NCBI GenBank assembly: GCA_016722045.1 | Contig: JADKGY010000035.1 | Span: 62,001 to 126,000, forward strand | DNA from: Candidatus Opimibacter skivensis | GTDB taxonomy: Bacteria; Bacteroidota; Bacteroidia; Chitinophagales; Saprospiraceae | Length of the DNA stretch: 64,000 nucleotides | Direction of reading: 5' to 3' | Part shown: positions 8,372 through 16,973 of the stretch, one piece after another | Layout: each line of letters opens with the position of its first letter | Position numbering within the stretch: the stretch's first letter is position 1 | Made by a program: the position numbers and the translations under genes | Notes under the pieces: generated by a model | Told to the model about the DNA's origin: nothing | The model's database searches: none | Seen by the model: the letters and a program-made list of their open reading frames with translations, nothing else

Positions 8372-9118
8372 TCAGATTAAACTTTGCACCCAACTCTTTT
8401 TATATTTATCCCGAAGCTCTTTAATTTTCAATTCTCCGATTTTATAGGCTAGTGCCTGACCCGGCATTGCCATATAGCGCTCAATTTCTGCTGTCGCGTT
8501 TTGCTCAGATACAGCTTCATTTTCCATCATGTATTTTATCGCCTCTTCTCTTGTCAGTTTTCCCGTATGTATGCCAACATCTACAACTAAACGTATGGCT
8601 CTGTGAATTTCATTTCCGTATGCTCCCATTTTCTGATATAGGTCTGTGTAACATCCTAATTGTTCACCAAGAGATTCGCAATAGAGTGCCCATCCTTCTG
8701 AAAAGGCAGGATAATAAGAAAATCGCCTGAATTTCGGCAGAGATGTATTTTCCTGTAGTAATGAAAATTGATAATGATGACCCGGAATAGCTTCGTGTAA
8801 AAATGTTGCTTCTAGTGCCCAGTTTGTTACGTTTATTTTTGTCGGGTCAATTATAGGAATGTAATAAATTCCCGGGCGTTTGCCATCAGCAGAACTGCGG
8901 TTATACTGAGGAGCAGCAGCAGCGGCACGAAACGATTCCACCTCTCGCACTTCAAAAGGTGTTTTTGGAGCAACACTAAAAAGCTTTTTTAGCTGTGGTT
9001 GTATTTTAGCCAGCACCGCAAGGTTACTATCTAACACTTCCTTAATTGTTTTAAAGGCATAAACCGTTTGTCGGTTTGCATATAGTTGAACAGTTCTTTT
9101 AAAGTGCGGTATAACCAA
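8372..9118 (-). CDS. DUF885 family putative metallopeptidase, C-terminal part of a frameshifted gene
   Basis: A 248-aa reading frame that continues the gene starting at 10064. It contains the family's zinc-type motif HEAIPGHHYQ (HExxxGH), a downstream FSEGWALYCESLG segment with the third ligand Glu, and the conserved AxxEIERY and PGQALAYKIGE motifs. The first about 18 residues are out of frame: shifting by one base restores TLKELFNYMQTDKRFMPL. The end is out of frame too: one added A near 8404 and one added G near 8350 restore ELGAKFNLTAFHDAILQGG and then MPLDVFETYMDEWAKRM, ending at 8284. The intact gene would span 8284-10064. Confidence 0.8.
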   Translation of the reverse strand: MVIPHFKRTVQLYANRQTVYAFKTIKEVLDSNLAVLAKIQPQLKKLFSVAPKTPFEVREVESFRAAAAAPQYNRSSADGKRPGIYYIPIIDPTKINVTNWALEATFLHEAIPGHHYQFSLLQENTSLPKFRRFSYYPAFSEGWALYCESLGEQLGCYTDLYQKMGAYGNEIHRAIRLVVDVGIHTGKLTREEAIKYMMENEAVSEQNATAEIERYMAMPGQALAYKIGELKIKELRDKYKKSWVQSLI

Positions 9119-10064
9119 TGTTATTTTTTAATTGTTCCATTTCTGCAGTAATCCTGGTCACTTCACTTAAACCTGTTTCGTAAATTTCTTCAGGAGATTT
9201 AAGAGTTGTAGTAAAAAAATAAATATTGTACCGATACATAGCTTCACCGTTAGGTAAGGCATTAATACCGCTTGTTGAACGGGCAGCATTTAAATAATCC
9301 CCGCTAAAAAATGTGCTTAGTTTTTTATAAGCAGGAATAAATTGTGTAATAATGGCATGAGTATATAAATTAGTCAAGCGCACTTTATCTACATTTGAAA
9401 ATTGCTCCGGGAAACGTTTAACCGGACCATAAAAAACATTTTTGGAAGTATCGCTTTGTGCAAGGCTTTCCATTTGAGGAATCATTTTCAATACTAATGC
9501 CTTAGGCAACACCATTCCTGCTTTAATGCCTTTGCGGAAGTTTGCTATGGTAGTATCTGTCCACACGGTGAACGCATCAATCCGTTGCAACCAGTTATCA
9601 TAATCCTGAACAGTTTTAAACGACTGATCTCCTGTGCCATTCCCAAGCTGACCCATTTTAAGAGGTAATGAAAAGAACTGTGCAAAAGGCATCCACTCTT
9701 TGTGGTATTGTTCGGCATCGAGTTCCCTGGTCAGAATGTCCCTTAAAATATATAGAGAAATACGGTCTTCGAAATTCAGATTTTCCGGTTTGTAGCCGTT
9801 TAAATCTATTTGATATTTTGAATAAAAATCATGTGCTTGTTTTAAGAATGCCTGTGAACCATCATTTGGCAGTATATTATTATAACGATTGTCCCCGGCA
9901 GCGGTGGCTTCTAGTGGAAAAAGTTTTAAACGGTCTTCGTAGTAGTTTTCAAATAATTGATGAAGCCCGCTATTACGGGCGATGTTTTGCGCAATCACCT
10001 TTGATTCTGCCGAACAAAGAATAATTAAAGCGATAAAAATTATTTTCTTTATATTATATTTCAT
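9099..10064 (-). CDS. DUF885 family putative metallopeptidase, N-terminal part of a frameshifted gene
   Basis: A 321-aa frame from the ATG at 10064 (MKYNIKKIIFIALIIL...IAQN signal peptide; an upstream in-frame ATG at 10097 lacks support). It carries the N-terminal helical half of DUF885 proteins (LFENYYEDRLKLFPLEAT, DRISLYILRDIL, YDNWLQRIDAF, LPKALVLKMIPQ). It loses frame after NNIGYT, where a single G appears to be missing from a GG pair, and the metal-binding half continues at 9118 in another frame. DUF885 proteins of Bacteroidota are exported and about 580-600 aa. The gene is either a pseudogene or damaged by sequencing errors. Confidence 0.78.
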   Translation of the reverse strand: MKYNIKKIIFIALIILCSAESKVIAQNIARNSGLHQLFENYYEDRLKLFPLEATAAGDNRYNNILPNDGSQAFLKQAHDFYSKYQIDLNGYKPENLNFEDRISLYILRDILTRELDAEQYHKEWMPFAQFFSLPLKMGQLGNGTGDQSFKTVQDYDNWLQRIDAFTVWTDTTIANFRKGIKAGMVLPKALVLKMIPQMESLAQSDTSKNVFYGPVKRFPEQFSNVDKVRLTNLYTHAIITQFIPAYKKLSTFFSGDYLNAARSTSGINALPNGEAMYRYNIYFFTTTLKSPEEIYETGLSEVTRITAEMEQLKNNIGYTAL

Positions 10065-10135
10065 AATTAGATTTTTTACAAAATTGATTTTTTGCAATTA
10101 CTTTTAAATTAGAACTGCTGCCAATCATGACGCAT

Positions 10136-10299
10136 AGTCGAGTCACACAAAGGAACTTCACCCCTGCGTTCTCACAGAACCGTGCTTGAACCTCTCGATT
10201 CACTTTTAGTCGCCGAAGCCTTGGCGAAGGAGACATGGCTCTTCCTGTTCAGTCACGAATGTAATCAATACATCTATGGGTGGACCCATTTCCGGTGAT
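10136..10299 (-). mobile_element. Group II intron 3'-end relic 1 (domain V/VI)
   Basis: On the minus strand the segment ends in CTTTGTGTGACTCGACT, preceded by GCACGGTTCTGTGAG. This matches the domain V distal stem and domain VI/3' end of bacterial group II introns. The proximal stem is interrupted by about 30 bp. The same unit recurs at 12551-12682 and 16974-17112. No maturase gene or 5' end is present. Confidence 0.6.
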
Positions 10300-10462
10300 T
10301 GGGAAGGGTAATTTCATCTGAAAGATTTGTTATCAATTTCTTGAAGGAGGTTGTGCGCCATATACCGATGTTATAACCACTTTAAGTCGTTTCTTGATAA
10401 TGCCGTAACTTTTGATTTCATATTTGATATTGTAGTTTTTGACCTTCTTGGAAACATGCTTA

Positions 10463-11165
10463 TCATAGAGAGTAGGAAATGCCTAAATTTAGAAACATCA
10501 ATTTATTATTGATTCTTGAATCATTCAGGATATGATTTCCATCCGGCATATCAGCAGTCTTTCCCTGTATTCTAAGTTGATATAAATAAAAATTGCCGTA
10601 AGGTTTAAAAGTGAATCTAAGACACGCACTAACTTTAGGTCTAATTTGGTAACTAACCTCTCCAATAGGTGCAAGAAAAAGTGATAGGCTAGTCAAAAAA
10701 AGTCTCTTTCTTCGAATGAAAAATAAGCAGTCCTATTGGAACCCGGGTCAATAAATAGGTTGATGTCTATTGCGAACAGTACACTGGCAATGAAATACTT
10801 GAATACACTTCTTTTGATAAAGTTTTGAACTTTAGTTAATAGTATTGATTGCTGATTACTGAATAATCGTTTTGTTACCAATTCTTGTTCCATCTGATTA
10901 ATTTCCGCTAACGAAAAAGGCTTGGCGTTGTTGGGGAATTCGAGTTCCGTCAGCCCATAACCGAAGTTGATAATTGCAATATTGCTGATGTTTTATTCAT
11001 TAGCCAAATTTATAACGTCCTGCTGGAACTGAAGCACAATAAAGAACAAATGTTGAGGCTTATATTCGTCAAGCCCCAATAACGCCAAACCTAATGTTGC
11101 CTGCTGGCTTTCGCCACTTAACAGTCCCGACTTAATCAAATGCAGAGTAAGAGCTACAGTATATG
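10463..11165 (-). pseudogene. Decayed coding remnants, including an outer-membrane barrel C-terminus
   Basis: Several short minus-strand frames lack start codons. The last, 10463-10690, ends MFLNLGISYSL with alternating residues, typical of the final beta-strand of an outer-membrane barrel protein. Upstream frames (10693-11165) contain protein-like stretches such as SGLLSGESQQATLGLALLGL and NFGYGLTELEFP, interrupted by in-frame stops near 10996 and 10693. I do not recognise the latter. The stretch lies directly downstream of the anti-sigma-like gene and may be its former target gene, now dead. 10300-10462 holds nothing recognisable. Confidence 0.4.
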
Positions 11166-11215
11166 GATATCAATCCAAATCCAGTAAACACTAAAGGCTT
11201 CCTGGATTTTTATAG

Positions 11216-11815
11216 TTACTGCATTTGTTTTACCAGTTCTTTCAAGTTAGCAAGATGTTGTTCGGAACCTCGACGGCTCCCCATTCGGGTTATAAAATAC
11301 TGGTACAAAAACAAAGCTATGTAACCTCCAACCCTGATGAAAGGTGATAACGAATGCCATTTGTTTAGCATCCGGAAATTCTGAAAGTAGGGTAATACCT
11401 CGAGTAAAACTATAAATAATAAACATGCGGTATGTATCCCAAAGAGTTTCCGCCTTGTCCTGGTTTCCAGTATAACTATTTGCTGTTCAAGATTCGATTT
11501 TACCTTTCCGTCCATTCCTTCCATTTTTTTTACAATTGCATAATTGAGCCGGGCAAAGATTATTACACTTATACAAAACAGTATGAAGAACCAGAAGAGG
11601 GCACTGCTAAAGGTTTTATCAATATGCTCCAGGTTAGCAGCGATAATTGCAATAGGTAGTACAGTCATTCCAATTATTTGGTTCTTAAAAGACCTTTTTA
11701 ATTCAGCAATCGGCCCATTGCTTTTGTTTTGGATTAGTTCCATGATATTCTGATTTTTAAGTTTTTGTAATTTATCTGTTTGTTTCCATTGGTTTTTTAG
11801 TTCGTCAAGTTCCAT
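11216..11815 (-). CDS. Membrane protein downstream of ECF sigma factor, putative anti-sigma partner
   Basis: A 199-aa protein beginning MELDELKNQWKQTD, an N-terminus common to Bacteroidota proteins encoded beside ECF sigma factors. A cytoplasmic helical N-domain (1-45) is followed by membrane helices at about 48-64, 70-90, 122-140 and 158-176. It starts 1 bp after the sigma factor's stop, so the two are translationally linked. Acting as an anti-sigma factor is inference from position and architecture; there is no zinc-binding ZAS motif. Confidence 0.72.
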   Translation of the reverse strand: MELDELKNQWKQTDKLQKLKNQNIMELIQNKSNGPIAELKRSFKNQIIGMTVLPIAIIAANLEHIDKTFSSALFWFFILFCISVIIFARLNYAIVKKMEGMDGKVKSNLEQQIVILETRTRRKLFGIHTACLLFIVLLEVLPYFQNFRMLNKWHSLSPFIRVGGYIALFLYQYFITRMGSRRGSEQHLANLKELVKQMQ

Positions 11816-11816
11816 A

Positions 11817-12314
11817 TCAATCGTTTTTTGTTATTTCACGTAATTTCTCTTTTATCCTGGTCATTTTTACACGCAAATTTCCCTGGCTAATTCCTAGTAT
11901 ATCTTCCATCTCTTCATACGCTTTATCTTCCATGTACAGCATTACAATTGCTTTCTCTACCTGGTTTAATTGTTCAATTGCTTTGTGCAATACTTTCAAT
12001 TGCTCTTCTTCTTCTTCGCTTGTATTATCGTCAATGTGTTGAGGAAGTGTAGCAGGTTCGTAAGAGACAATGAAATCTTTTTTCTTACGTAAACCAGTTA
12101 TGGCAGTATTGATAGCGACACGGTATAACCATGTGCTGAATTTTGACTGGCCATTGAATTTTAGAAATGCTTTCCAAAGCTGAATAACAATCTCCTGGAA
12201 AAGGTCTTGCCTATCAACTTCCGAGTAAGCATATAGCCTGCATACTTTATAAATCAGCAATTCATGTTCCCTTAAGAGCTTTTCAAACTGCTCTTCTGCC
12301 TCATGCTTTTGCAA
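11817..12314 (-). CDS. ECF-type RNA polymerase sigma factor
   Basis: A 165-aa sigma-70 family protein with only regions 2 and 4, as in ECF sigma factors. Region 2 spans about 10-80 (DRQDLFQEIVIQLWKAF for -10 recognition, FSTWLYRVAINTAI). Region 4 spans about 105-160 (LNQVEKAIVMLYMEDKAYEE, then the GISQGNLRVKMTRIKEKL helix-turn-helix for -35 recognition). The next gene encodes a membrane protein that may hold it inactive. A candidate ECF-type promoter lies just upstream, suggesting autoregulation. The rest of the regulon cannot be seen; the gene after the anti-sigma-like protein is decayed. Confidence 0.94.
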   Translation of the reverse strand: MQKHEAEEQFEKLLREHELLIYKVCRLYAYSEVDRQDLFQEIVIQLWKAFLKFNGQSKFSTWLYRVAINTAITGLRKKKDFIVSYEPATLPQHIDDNTSEEEEEQLKVLHKAIEQLNQVEKAIVMLYMEDKAYEEMEDILGISQGNLRVKMTRIKEKLREITKND

Positions 12315-12332
12315 CGTCTATCTTTTATATAG

Positions 12333-12360
12333 TTAGTCGTAAAATGATTTGTTTTGTTAC
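12333..12360 (-). promoter_or_regulatory. Candidate autoregulatory ECF promoter
   Basis: Upstream of the ECF sigma gene, on the minus strand, GTAAC (12360-12356) and CGACTAA (12339-12333) are separated by 16 bp. Paired GTAAC and CGnC-type boxes with 16-17 bp spacing are typical of promoters read by ECF sigma factors. The match is short, so confidence is limited. Confidence 0.42.
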
Positions 12361-12550
12361 AAAAAAAATAGAAACTATTTTTTAGCTATCGAAACAAGAG
12401 CGTCTTCGAGTTAAAGTATTCAATATCCTTCCTATCAACACTGTTCAAAGACTTAATAAAACCCGAAAGCTTTCGGTCAGACTACATGTGGATTTAAGCT
12501 CAAAAGTTGTCAAAATGTAACTTTTTGAGGCTTGTCATAAGCTTGCAGGC

Positions 12551-12682
12551 AGTCGAGTCACACAAAGGAGTTCCACCTCTGCGTTCTCACGGAATTGTGA
12601 TTGAACCTCTCGATTCACACAGCTCTTCCTGTTCAGTCACGAATGTAATTAATACAAAATGGGTGGACCCCATTCCAGAGAT
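12551..12682 (-). mobile_element. Group II intron 3'-end relic 2 (domain V/VI)
   Basis: Reading the minus strand, GAGCTGTGTGAATCGAGAGG and TTCAATCACAATTCCGTGAG form an imperfect domain V-like hairpin. A domain VI-like stem and the end CTTTGTGTGACTCGACT follow. Of the three relics this keeps the most complete domain V. It separates the ECF operon from the GC-rich 650-aa gene. The stretch 12361-12550 holds nothing recognisable. Confidence 0.62.
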
Positions 12683-12750
12683 ACAACAACGCTCAGGATA
12701 TCCCACCGCCTGCGACTAAACACCAGGCGCCGAGGGGCCTCACCTTCCGC

Positions 12751-14703
12751 CTACTCAAATACCAGCGTTGCCTGCTGAAGCGCCCATCCATTATTTCCAA
12801 GGAAAAAATCATCGAGGTCTACGCCAAGTTGCATGAGCCTGCTGAAAAGACCGGGGTCCGGGTAAGGAGAAAAATCGTCTTCATCCATGGAACTGGATAC
12901 ATGGCTTGGGTTGCCCAGCAGGTTGCAAAACCATACATTTTCAACCGGGAAACTGCCAGGTGGTGTGTTTGTAACGGGTGTTTTGTACGTGGTAAAGACG
13001 GGTGTATAGGTCCAGTCATATTCAATATAATTTCCCCAAAGGGTATAAAGGATCTGCCACTTTGCAGGGATAAGCGACTGGTAGAACGAGACCTCAAAAG
13101 AATCCTTGGCTGCTGCTGCCAACAAGTCGGATTCTGTTTCGGGCCAAAACCACTTGCCGGAATTGATGGTCGATCCCACGGCCCTCATCATACCCCAATC
13201 CTGTACAACGGTTTCGGTGGTTTTATCAGTTAGTAAATTGGCATTCAGATAAAACTGGGTCAAGGTATCTACAAGGGCTGCATACTTAATGGTCAGTGCA
13301 TTGTTATTCTGAAGAGGTTTATGGTCGGGGCCTTCTATGGCGGATATACCCGACCCCATAAGCGAAGCCACCGCTGCTGCTGCAAAGGCGGCCGCCCCAT
13401 CGGTAAATACCGTGGCAATACCCCATGCCAACCCTTCTACGATGTTGCCCAGCCAAAGATCAATGGAAGATTCTTTGTCGGGGCCCTGCGGCGCACTCAA
13501 CCCCACCATCCCCCATACGGTGGGCAGAACCTCACCATTAACAATGGCGATCTGGTTGTTAAGGTCCTTTAGTTGCCCCTGCAGTTTTCGCATAGCTGCT
13601 GCGTAGGCAAGTTCTGTTGTTACCTGGCCGATTACAATGCTCCAGTCTGCCTGCGAAGGTACCGGCGGGTTTTCATTGGCGGTGTACCAGGCCACAAATT
13701 CAGTATAGGTCCAGCTTTCAAGTTTGGTAAATAGTATATCCAGGTCTGCCAGTTTGTCCGGGTAGAGGGAGCGGATGCTGCTGCCTTTGCTACCGATCAC
13801 ATACCAGGAGATCGCATTATAAACATTTTGTTGCGCTGCTGTCATGGCTGGCCAGGGTACGGGTGTTCGGTCCACCACGCCCAGCGACAGGCATTGTACC
13901 GTCAGGTTACCATTCGCATCCGTAAGTGATACATAGCAACGGTACTGCGAAGAGGCGGAGAAACCAGTCACCGTGCCGGGCTGGGGAATAGTGGCTGTTA
14001 ATAGTTGCCATTTCTGCCCGGCTGTGCGCAGGTAAAGTGTGGTGCCCACTACAACCCACAACGAACCATCTTCACAAGCCGATATCCATTCCGGCGATTT
14101 GCCGGGGAAGGTAGTATCCGGCTGCCAGCCCTTGCCGGCAATATATTCAACTACCTGCGTGTCCGCTCCGATACGGGCAATGGCCCAGGTATTCTTGGGT
14201 CCGCCATGTGTAATTTTTAGTATTGCCAGGCTGCCGTTTGGTACAGGCGTCCAGGTTTGACCTGATATTTGGTATACGGTGCCCGACTGACCAAGCACCC
14301 ACAATTGACCGTCTCCGGAAGCGGCCATCTGCAGTGGCTGATCCTGATTGGGCAAGAGCGGCAGGTTGGTTTGCTGTCCGTTATTGAAATACGTGATCGT
14401 TAATGGCGTCGTTGGCCCGTTCCATTGCACACCGATACCTGCATAGACTGCGTTTGCATTTACCGGGGCCACGGGCAGCGCCGGCCTTAGTTGATACGTA
14501 TTGATCCACACCCAACTGCCAGTAGTCATACTATATGACCACAGCCCTACATCCTGGCTACCCATGTACACGGTATCATCTGCGGAAACAGCAATGACCG
14601 GGGCTGTAACTTTAGTGAGCGGTGAGCCGAGGAAGAGAGGGTCTAAATAAAGTTCAACCCATGAAGTGGTAAGGCTAAACCCCGGTGAAACAAGTGCATT
14701 CAT
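12751..14703 (-). CDS. Large protein of unknown function: N-terminal propeller-like repeats, C-terminal helical domain with hydrophobic segment
   Basis: A 650-aa protein I do not recognise. Residues about 30-275 hold six or so repeats of the type D-x-x-V/L-W-x-V/L-G-x-x-G-x-V-Y (DDTVYMGSQDVGLWSYS, DGQLWVLGQSGTVYQIS, DGSLWVVVGTTLYLR), suggesting a tectonin-like beta-propeller. Residues about 285-560 look helical and include a Gly/Ala-rich hydrophobic run at about 418-455 (WGIATVFTDGAAAFAAAAVA). There is no signal peptide. A sugar- or protein-binding propeller joined to a membrane-active helical domain is reminiscent of pore-forming toxins, but that is inference. The gene is visibly GC-richer than its neighbours and lies between intron relic 2 and a long direct repeat, so horizontal acquisition is likely. 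Confidence 0.75.
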   Translation of the reverse strand: MNALVSPGFSLTTSWVELYLDPLFLGSPLTKVTAPVIAVSADDTVYMGSQDVGLWSYSMTTGSWVWINTYQLRPALPVAPVNANAVYAGIGVQWNGPTTPLTITYFNNGQQTNLPLLPNQDQPLQMAASGDGQLWVLGQSGTVYQISGQTWTPVPNGSLAILKITHGGPKNTWAIARIGADTQVVEYIAGKGWQPDTTFPGKSPEWISACEDGSLWVVVGTTLYLRTAGQKWQLLTATIPQPGTVTGFSASSQYRCYVSLTDANGNLTVQCLSLGVVDRTPVPWPAMTAAQQNVYNAISWYVIGSKGSSIRSLYPDKLADLDILFTKLESWTYTEFVAWYTANENPPVPSQADWSIVIGQVTTELAYAAAMRKLQGQLKDLNNQIAIVNGEVLPTVWGMVGLSAPQGPDKESSIDLWLGNIVEGLAWGIATVFTDGAAAFAAAAVASLMGSGISAIEGPDHKPLQNNNALTIKYAALVDTLTQFYLNANLLTDKTTETVVQDWGMMRAVGSTINSGKWFWPETESDLLAAAAKDSFEVSFYQSLIPAKWQILYTLWGNYIEYDWTYTPVFTTYKTPVTNTPPGSFPVENVWFCNLLGNPSHVSSSMDEDDFSPYPDPGLFSRLMQLGVDLDDFFLGNNGWALQQATLVFE

Positions 14704-14737
14704 AAATTTTGATGTCGTTTAGTATGACGCCAAAAAT

Positions 14738-14990
14738 ACAATCTATGGATGGCCCCATATCTAGTGATAAAACAAATCTTTCATCAGATTCCTGGATTCA
14801 GTTCTGTCAGTTTCAAAAAGTCTGGGCGGTTGCAAAACGTAGGGGCGGTTGCAAAACGCCCCTACGTTTTGCAACCGATTATTTCTCTTAGCGTCCTGGC
14901 GTCTCAATTATTTTCCATTTACGGAAGAAGTTCCTTTTTAATTCTCTTGTCGGGGTGTTTTGCAACAACCCAGACAAGAGAATTAAAAAT
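14738..14990. repeat. Long direct repeat, copy A (~250 bp)
   Basis: Begins ACAATCTATGGATGG and ends GACAAGAGAATTAAAAAT; the same order of blocks recurs at 17077-17310. It contains a GTTTCAAAAAGTC...GGGCGGTTGCAAAACG hairpin block and an inverted repeat CTTGTCGGGG...ACCCAGACAAG. Copy A carries a small internal duplication of the GGGGCGGTTGCAAAACG block. The remaining 14991-15181 is AT-rich with no gene. Confidence 0.8.
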
Positions 14991-15181
14991 GCAATGCTTT
15001 CTGCGGTGGAGTTATTGATTGTCATAATTATCTGTCTCGTTTTCTAAATCACTCGTATCAATTTCTTCTTCTTCATTAAATTTAGTTGTATCTAATTGAA
15101 TTTTGGGCATTATATCCTTTCCAAACCTTTTGAAAATGTTCTGAGTTCCATTGTTCAAATGTTTCTATTCACACTGTCAGC

Positions 15182-15208
15182 CCACTAATGCAAAACCCGT
15201 GTTAGCGG
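15182..15208. repeat. Imperfect palindrome after the GNAT gene
   Basis: On the minus strand CCGCTAAC...TTAGTGG folds into a short stem immediately downstream of the GNAT stop. It resembles the perfect CCGCTAA/TTAGCGG palindrome on the other side of the gene (15802-15820), so the gene is bracketed by related palindromes, as in cassette arrays. Confidence 0.5.
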
Positions 15209-15220
15209 TTAGTTGTTTTG

Positions 15221-15757
15221 TCATAACGTAATTGTCATTACATATCTTCGTTGTCCAGCCTTGTGTTTAAAGTCAAAACCCGCTTTGTCAAATATTGGTT
15301 TGAAGCCCATAAATCTATAACTAGGCGATTCAGGGTCAACTGGATAAGCTTCCACATATTTTGCTCCATTATCTTTAGCGTATTTTATTGCTTGTTCAAT
15401 TAGTTCTTCGGTAATTCCCTTTTGTCGATATTCTCTCTTGATAAAGAAACAAACCAATGACCAAACATTGTGCAGCGAACTGTCGCCAGATAATTCTCGG
15501 TAGCTTTCTCGTGGTGCTATTGAACACCATGCAACTACTTCTGAATTGTCATAACAAAGTAGTCCAACAGGATTCTGATTAGTGACATAATTTTTCAAAG
15601 ACTTTTTCTTATCTGTTTTGTTGGCTCGGTCTGTTCCTTCGTTCATATTTCGCCAAACCATACACCAGCAATTATGTGGTCCACCTTTGCTTTCAAAAAG
15701 TTTTTCCAAGTCTGTCCAGTTGGACTCATCGACAGGTATGTAACGGAATTCTGTCAT
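15221..15757 (-). CDS. GNAT-family N-acetyltransferase
   Basis: A 178-aa acetyl-CoA-dependent acyltransferase; the start is at 15757 (MTEFRYIPV), because the upstream extension reads through a palindrome. GNAT motifs are visible: the beta4/motif A region VWSLVCFFIKREYRQKGI (R/QxxGxxx pyrophosphate loop) followed by EELIEQAIKYAKDNGAK, and the C-terminal PSYRFMGFKPIFDKAGF. The cysteine-rich N-terminal GPHNCWCMVWRNM block is typical of a subfamily of uncharacterised bacterial GNATs. Substrate unknown. It is the last gene of a same-strand run of three small cassette-like genes. Confidence 0.9.
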   Translation of the reverse strand: MTEFRYIPVDESNWTDLEKLFESKGGPHNCWCMVWRNMNEGTDRANKTDKKKSLKNYVTNQNPVGLLCYDNSEVVAWCSIAPRESYRELSGDSSLHNVWSLVCFFIKREYRQKGITEELIEQAIKYAKDNGAKYVEAYPVDPESPSYRFMGFKPIFDKAGFDFKHKAGQRRYVMTITL

Positions 15758-15801
15758 AAATTTAACTGTTCGTCTTTTGTATTTGAGTCGCCCTACAATG
15801 A

Positions 15802-15820
15802 CCGCTAACGATTTTAGCGG
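15802..15820. repeat. Perfect palindrome CCGCTAA-N5-TTAGCGG
   Basis: A 7-bp perfect stem with a 5-nt loop between the SnoaL-like and GNAT genes. The flanking TAGCGGTCATTGT motif also occurs just upstream of the SRPBCC gene, at the junction with intron relic 3. This suggests recurrent gene boundaries in a cassette-like array. It does not fit the integron attC consensus well. Confidence 0.6.
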
Positions 15821-15992
15821 CAATTATTTCTTGTCTTTCCAATTCCACCATTTTAGTTTTTCACTGTCTTGGCTATTCGTTGGTGTTCCCGCAAAATATA
15901 CAGCACACATTTAATTTATTTGGCTGCTTGTTTGAAATGAAATTGCGTTAGTCCTTTGTCAAACTGGTTTGTCGAAACGAATTCAATTATTT

Positions 15993-16340
15993 TTATTCCG
16001 TATAAAAAGCATTCATTTTGCTCACTTTTCCCTGTTCATTAAAAAACATCACTTCAATAGCTTTTTTGTTCATAACAGATTTATAAAATAATGCTACAGA
16101 ATTTACACCTGACGTTACTTCATAAAGTTCAAAATGCAAATCGGGTATTTTTTCTAATGCCTTTTTCCAATATTCTCTTACATTTTCTTTCCCTCTTAAA
16201 GAACCACTATCAATACCAGCTGCAAGTTTTATCATTGGGGTTGTGATTTCAATATCATCAGAATAGTGAGTTAAAATGGTGTCCAAATCATGAGCGTTCC
16301 ATGATTCTATCCATGTATTTGCGAATTCTTTTGCATCCAT
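15993..16340 (-). CDS. SnoaL/NTF2-like small protein
   Basis: A 115-aa protein with a start at the ATG at 16340 (the longer frame would need a TTG at 16355). The cystatin-like alpha+beta fold of the NTF2/SnoaL superfamily is recognisable: ANTWIESWNAHDLDTILTHY (helix and pocket), DDIEITTP, LRGKENVREYWKKALEKIPD and the closing strands VMFFNEQGKVSKMNAFYTE. Members are isomerases, hydrolases or ligand-binding proteins; no function can be given. It belongs to a row of three small genes (SRPBCC, SnoaL, GNAT) on one strand with non-coding spacers of 140-235 bp. Confidence 0.85.
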   Translation of the reverse strand: MDAKEFANTWIESWNAHDLDTILTHYSDDIEITTPMIKLAAGIDSGSLRGKENVREYWKKALEKIPDLHFELYEVTSGVNSVALFYKSVMNKKAIEVMFFNEQGKVSKMNAFYTE

Positions 16341-16481
16341 ATTTTTTGTTTTCAATTTTAATACTTTGTCATTGTCAATTTGTTGTGTTCAACTACAATG
16401 CCTGCTTTTATTGGTTCGTTGTTCTTTTTCTGTCGTGCCGTCTGGTTCAACGCTTAACTTATTTACAAATCAAGACAGCTT

Positions 16482-16910
16482 TTATTTTTCAATTATTTTT
16501 TTCATTGACGCTAATGTCGCATCCCAGTTTTTGTCGGAATGTTCATATGCCGTTTCGGTCGCAAAATTGCCTTGGGTTAATGTCAACATTGTTGCGGTGT
16601 CATTCGGTGTCAACGCAAATGTAATAACAGAATAGTTTTCGGGGGTGTCTGGCAAACCTGAAAATCCACTCCAATAGTTGTATTGAAAAACTTTTTCAAT
16701 GTCAAACTTTAGGATTGTCCCTTTGTCTGCGTAGTCAGTCCCTTGCCAATTGCCTGTGAATAGAATTGAAGTTCCAACTTTCCAGTCAGAGATAACTTTT
16801 GTTCCGAATAACCATTCTTTAATCAAGTCGGGGTTTGTCAAAGCGTTCCAAACCTCTGAAGTCAGTGCGTTGATGCTTATTGTCTTGTTTAAGATTTTGT
16901 CTGTTGCCAT
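16482..16910 (-). CDS. SRPBCC/AHSA1-family protein
   Basis: A 142-aa START-like (Aha1/AHSA1) ligand-binding protein. Signatures: the N-terminal ALTSEVWNALTNPDLIKEWL helix, WKVGTSILFTG, ENYSVITFALTP and the C-terminal helix DKNWDATLASMKKIIEK. The family binds hydrophobic ligands in a helix-grip cavity and is often of unknown function. The gene begins 63 bp from the 3' end of intron relic 3, whose junction falls in a TAGCGGTCATTG motif shared with the other cassette boundary. Confidence 0.88.
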   Translation of the reverse strand: MATDKILNKTISINALTSEVWNALTNPDLIKEWLFGTKVISDWKVGTSILFTGNWQGTDYADKGTILKFDIEKVFQYNYWSGFSGLPDTPENYSVITFALTPNDTATMLTLTQGNFATETAYEHSDKNWDATLASMKKIIEK

Positions 16911-16973
16911 TTTTGTCTATTTATGTTACTTTTTTGTATGTCAGTTTATAGTTCGTCTTTCACAATGACCGCT

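Noticed and set aside
10054..10236. 60-codon open frame on the minus strand
   Set aside because: It reads through the group II intron relic and the signal-peptide end of the DUF885 gene; no independent coding evidence.
15182..15820. Integron attC sites
   Set aside because: The palindromes show CTAAC/GTTAG cores but do not fit RYYYAAC/GTTRRRY, are short, and no integrase is visible; kept only as a cassette-like observation.
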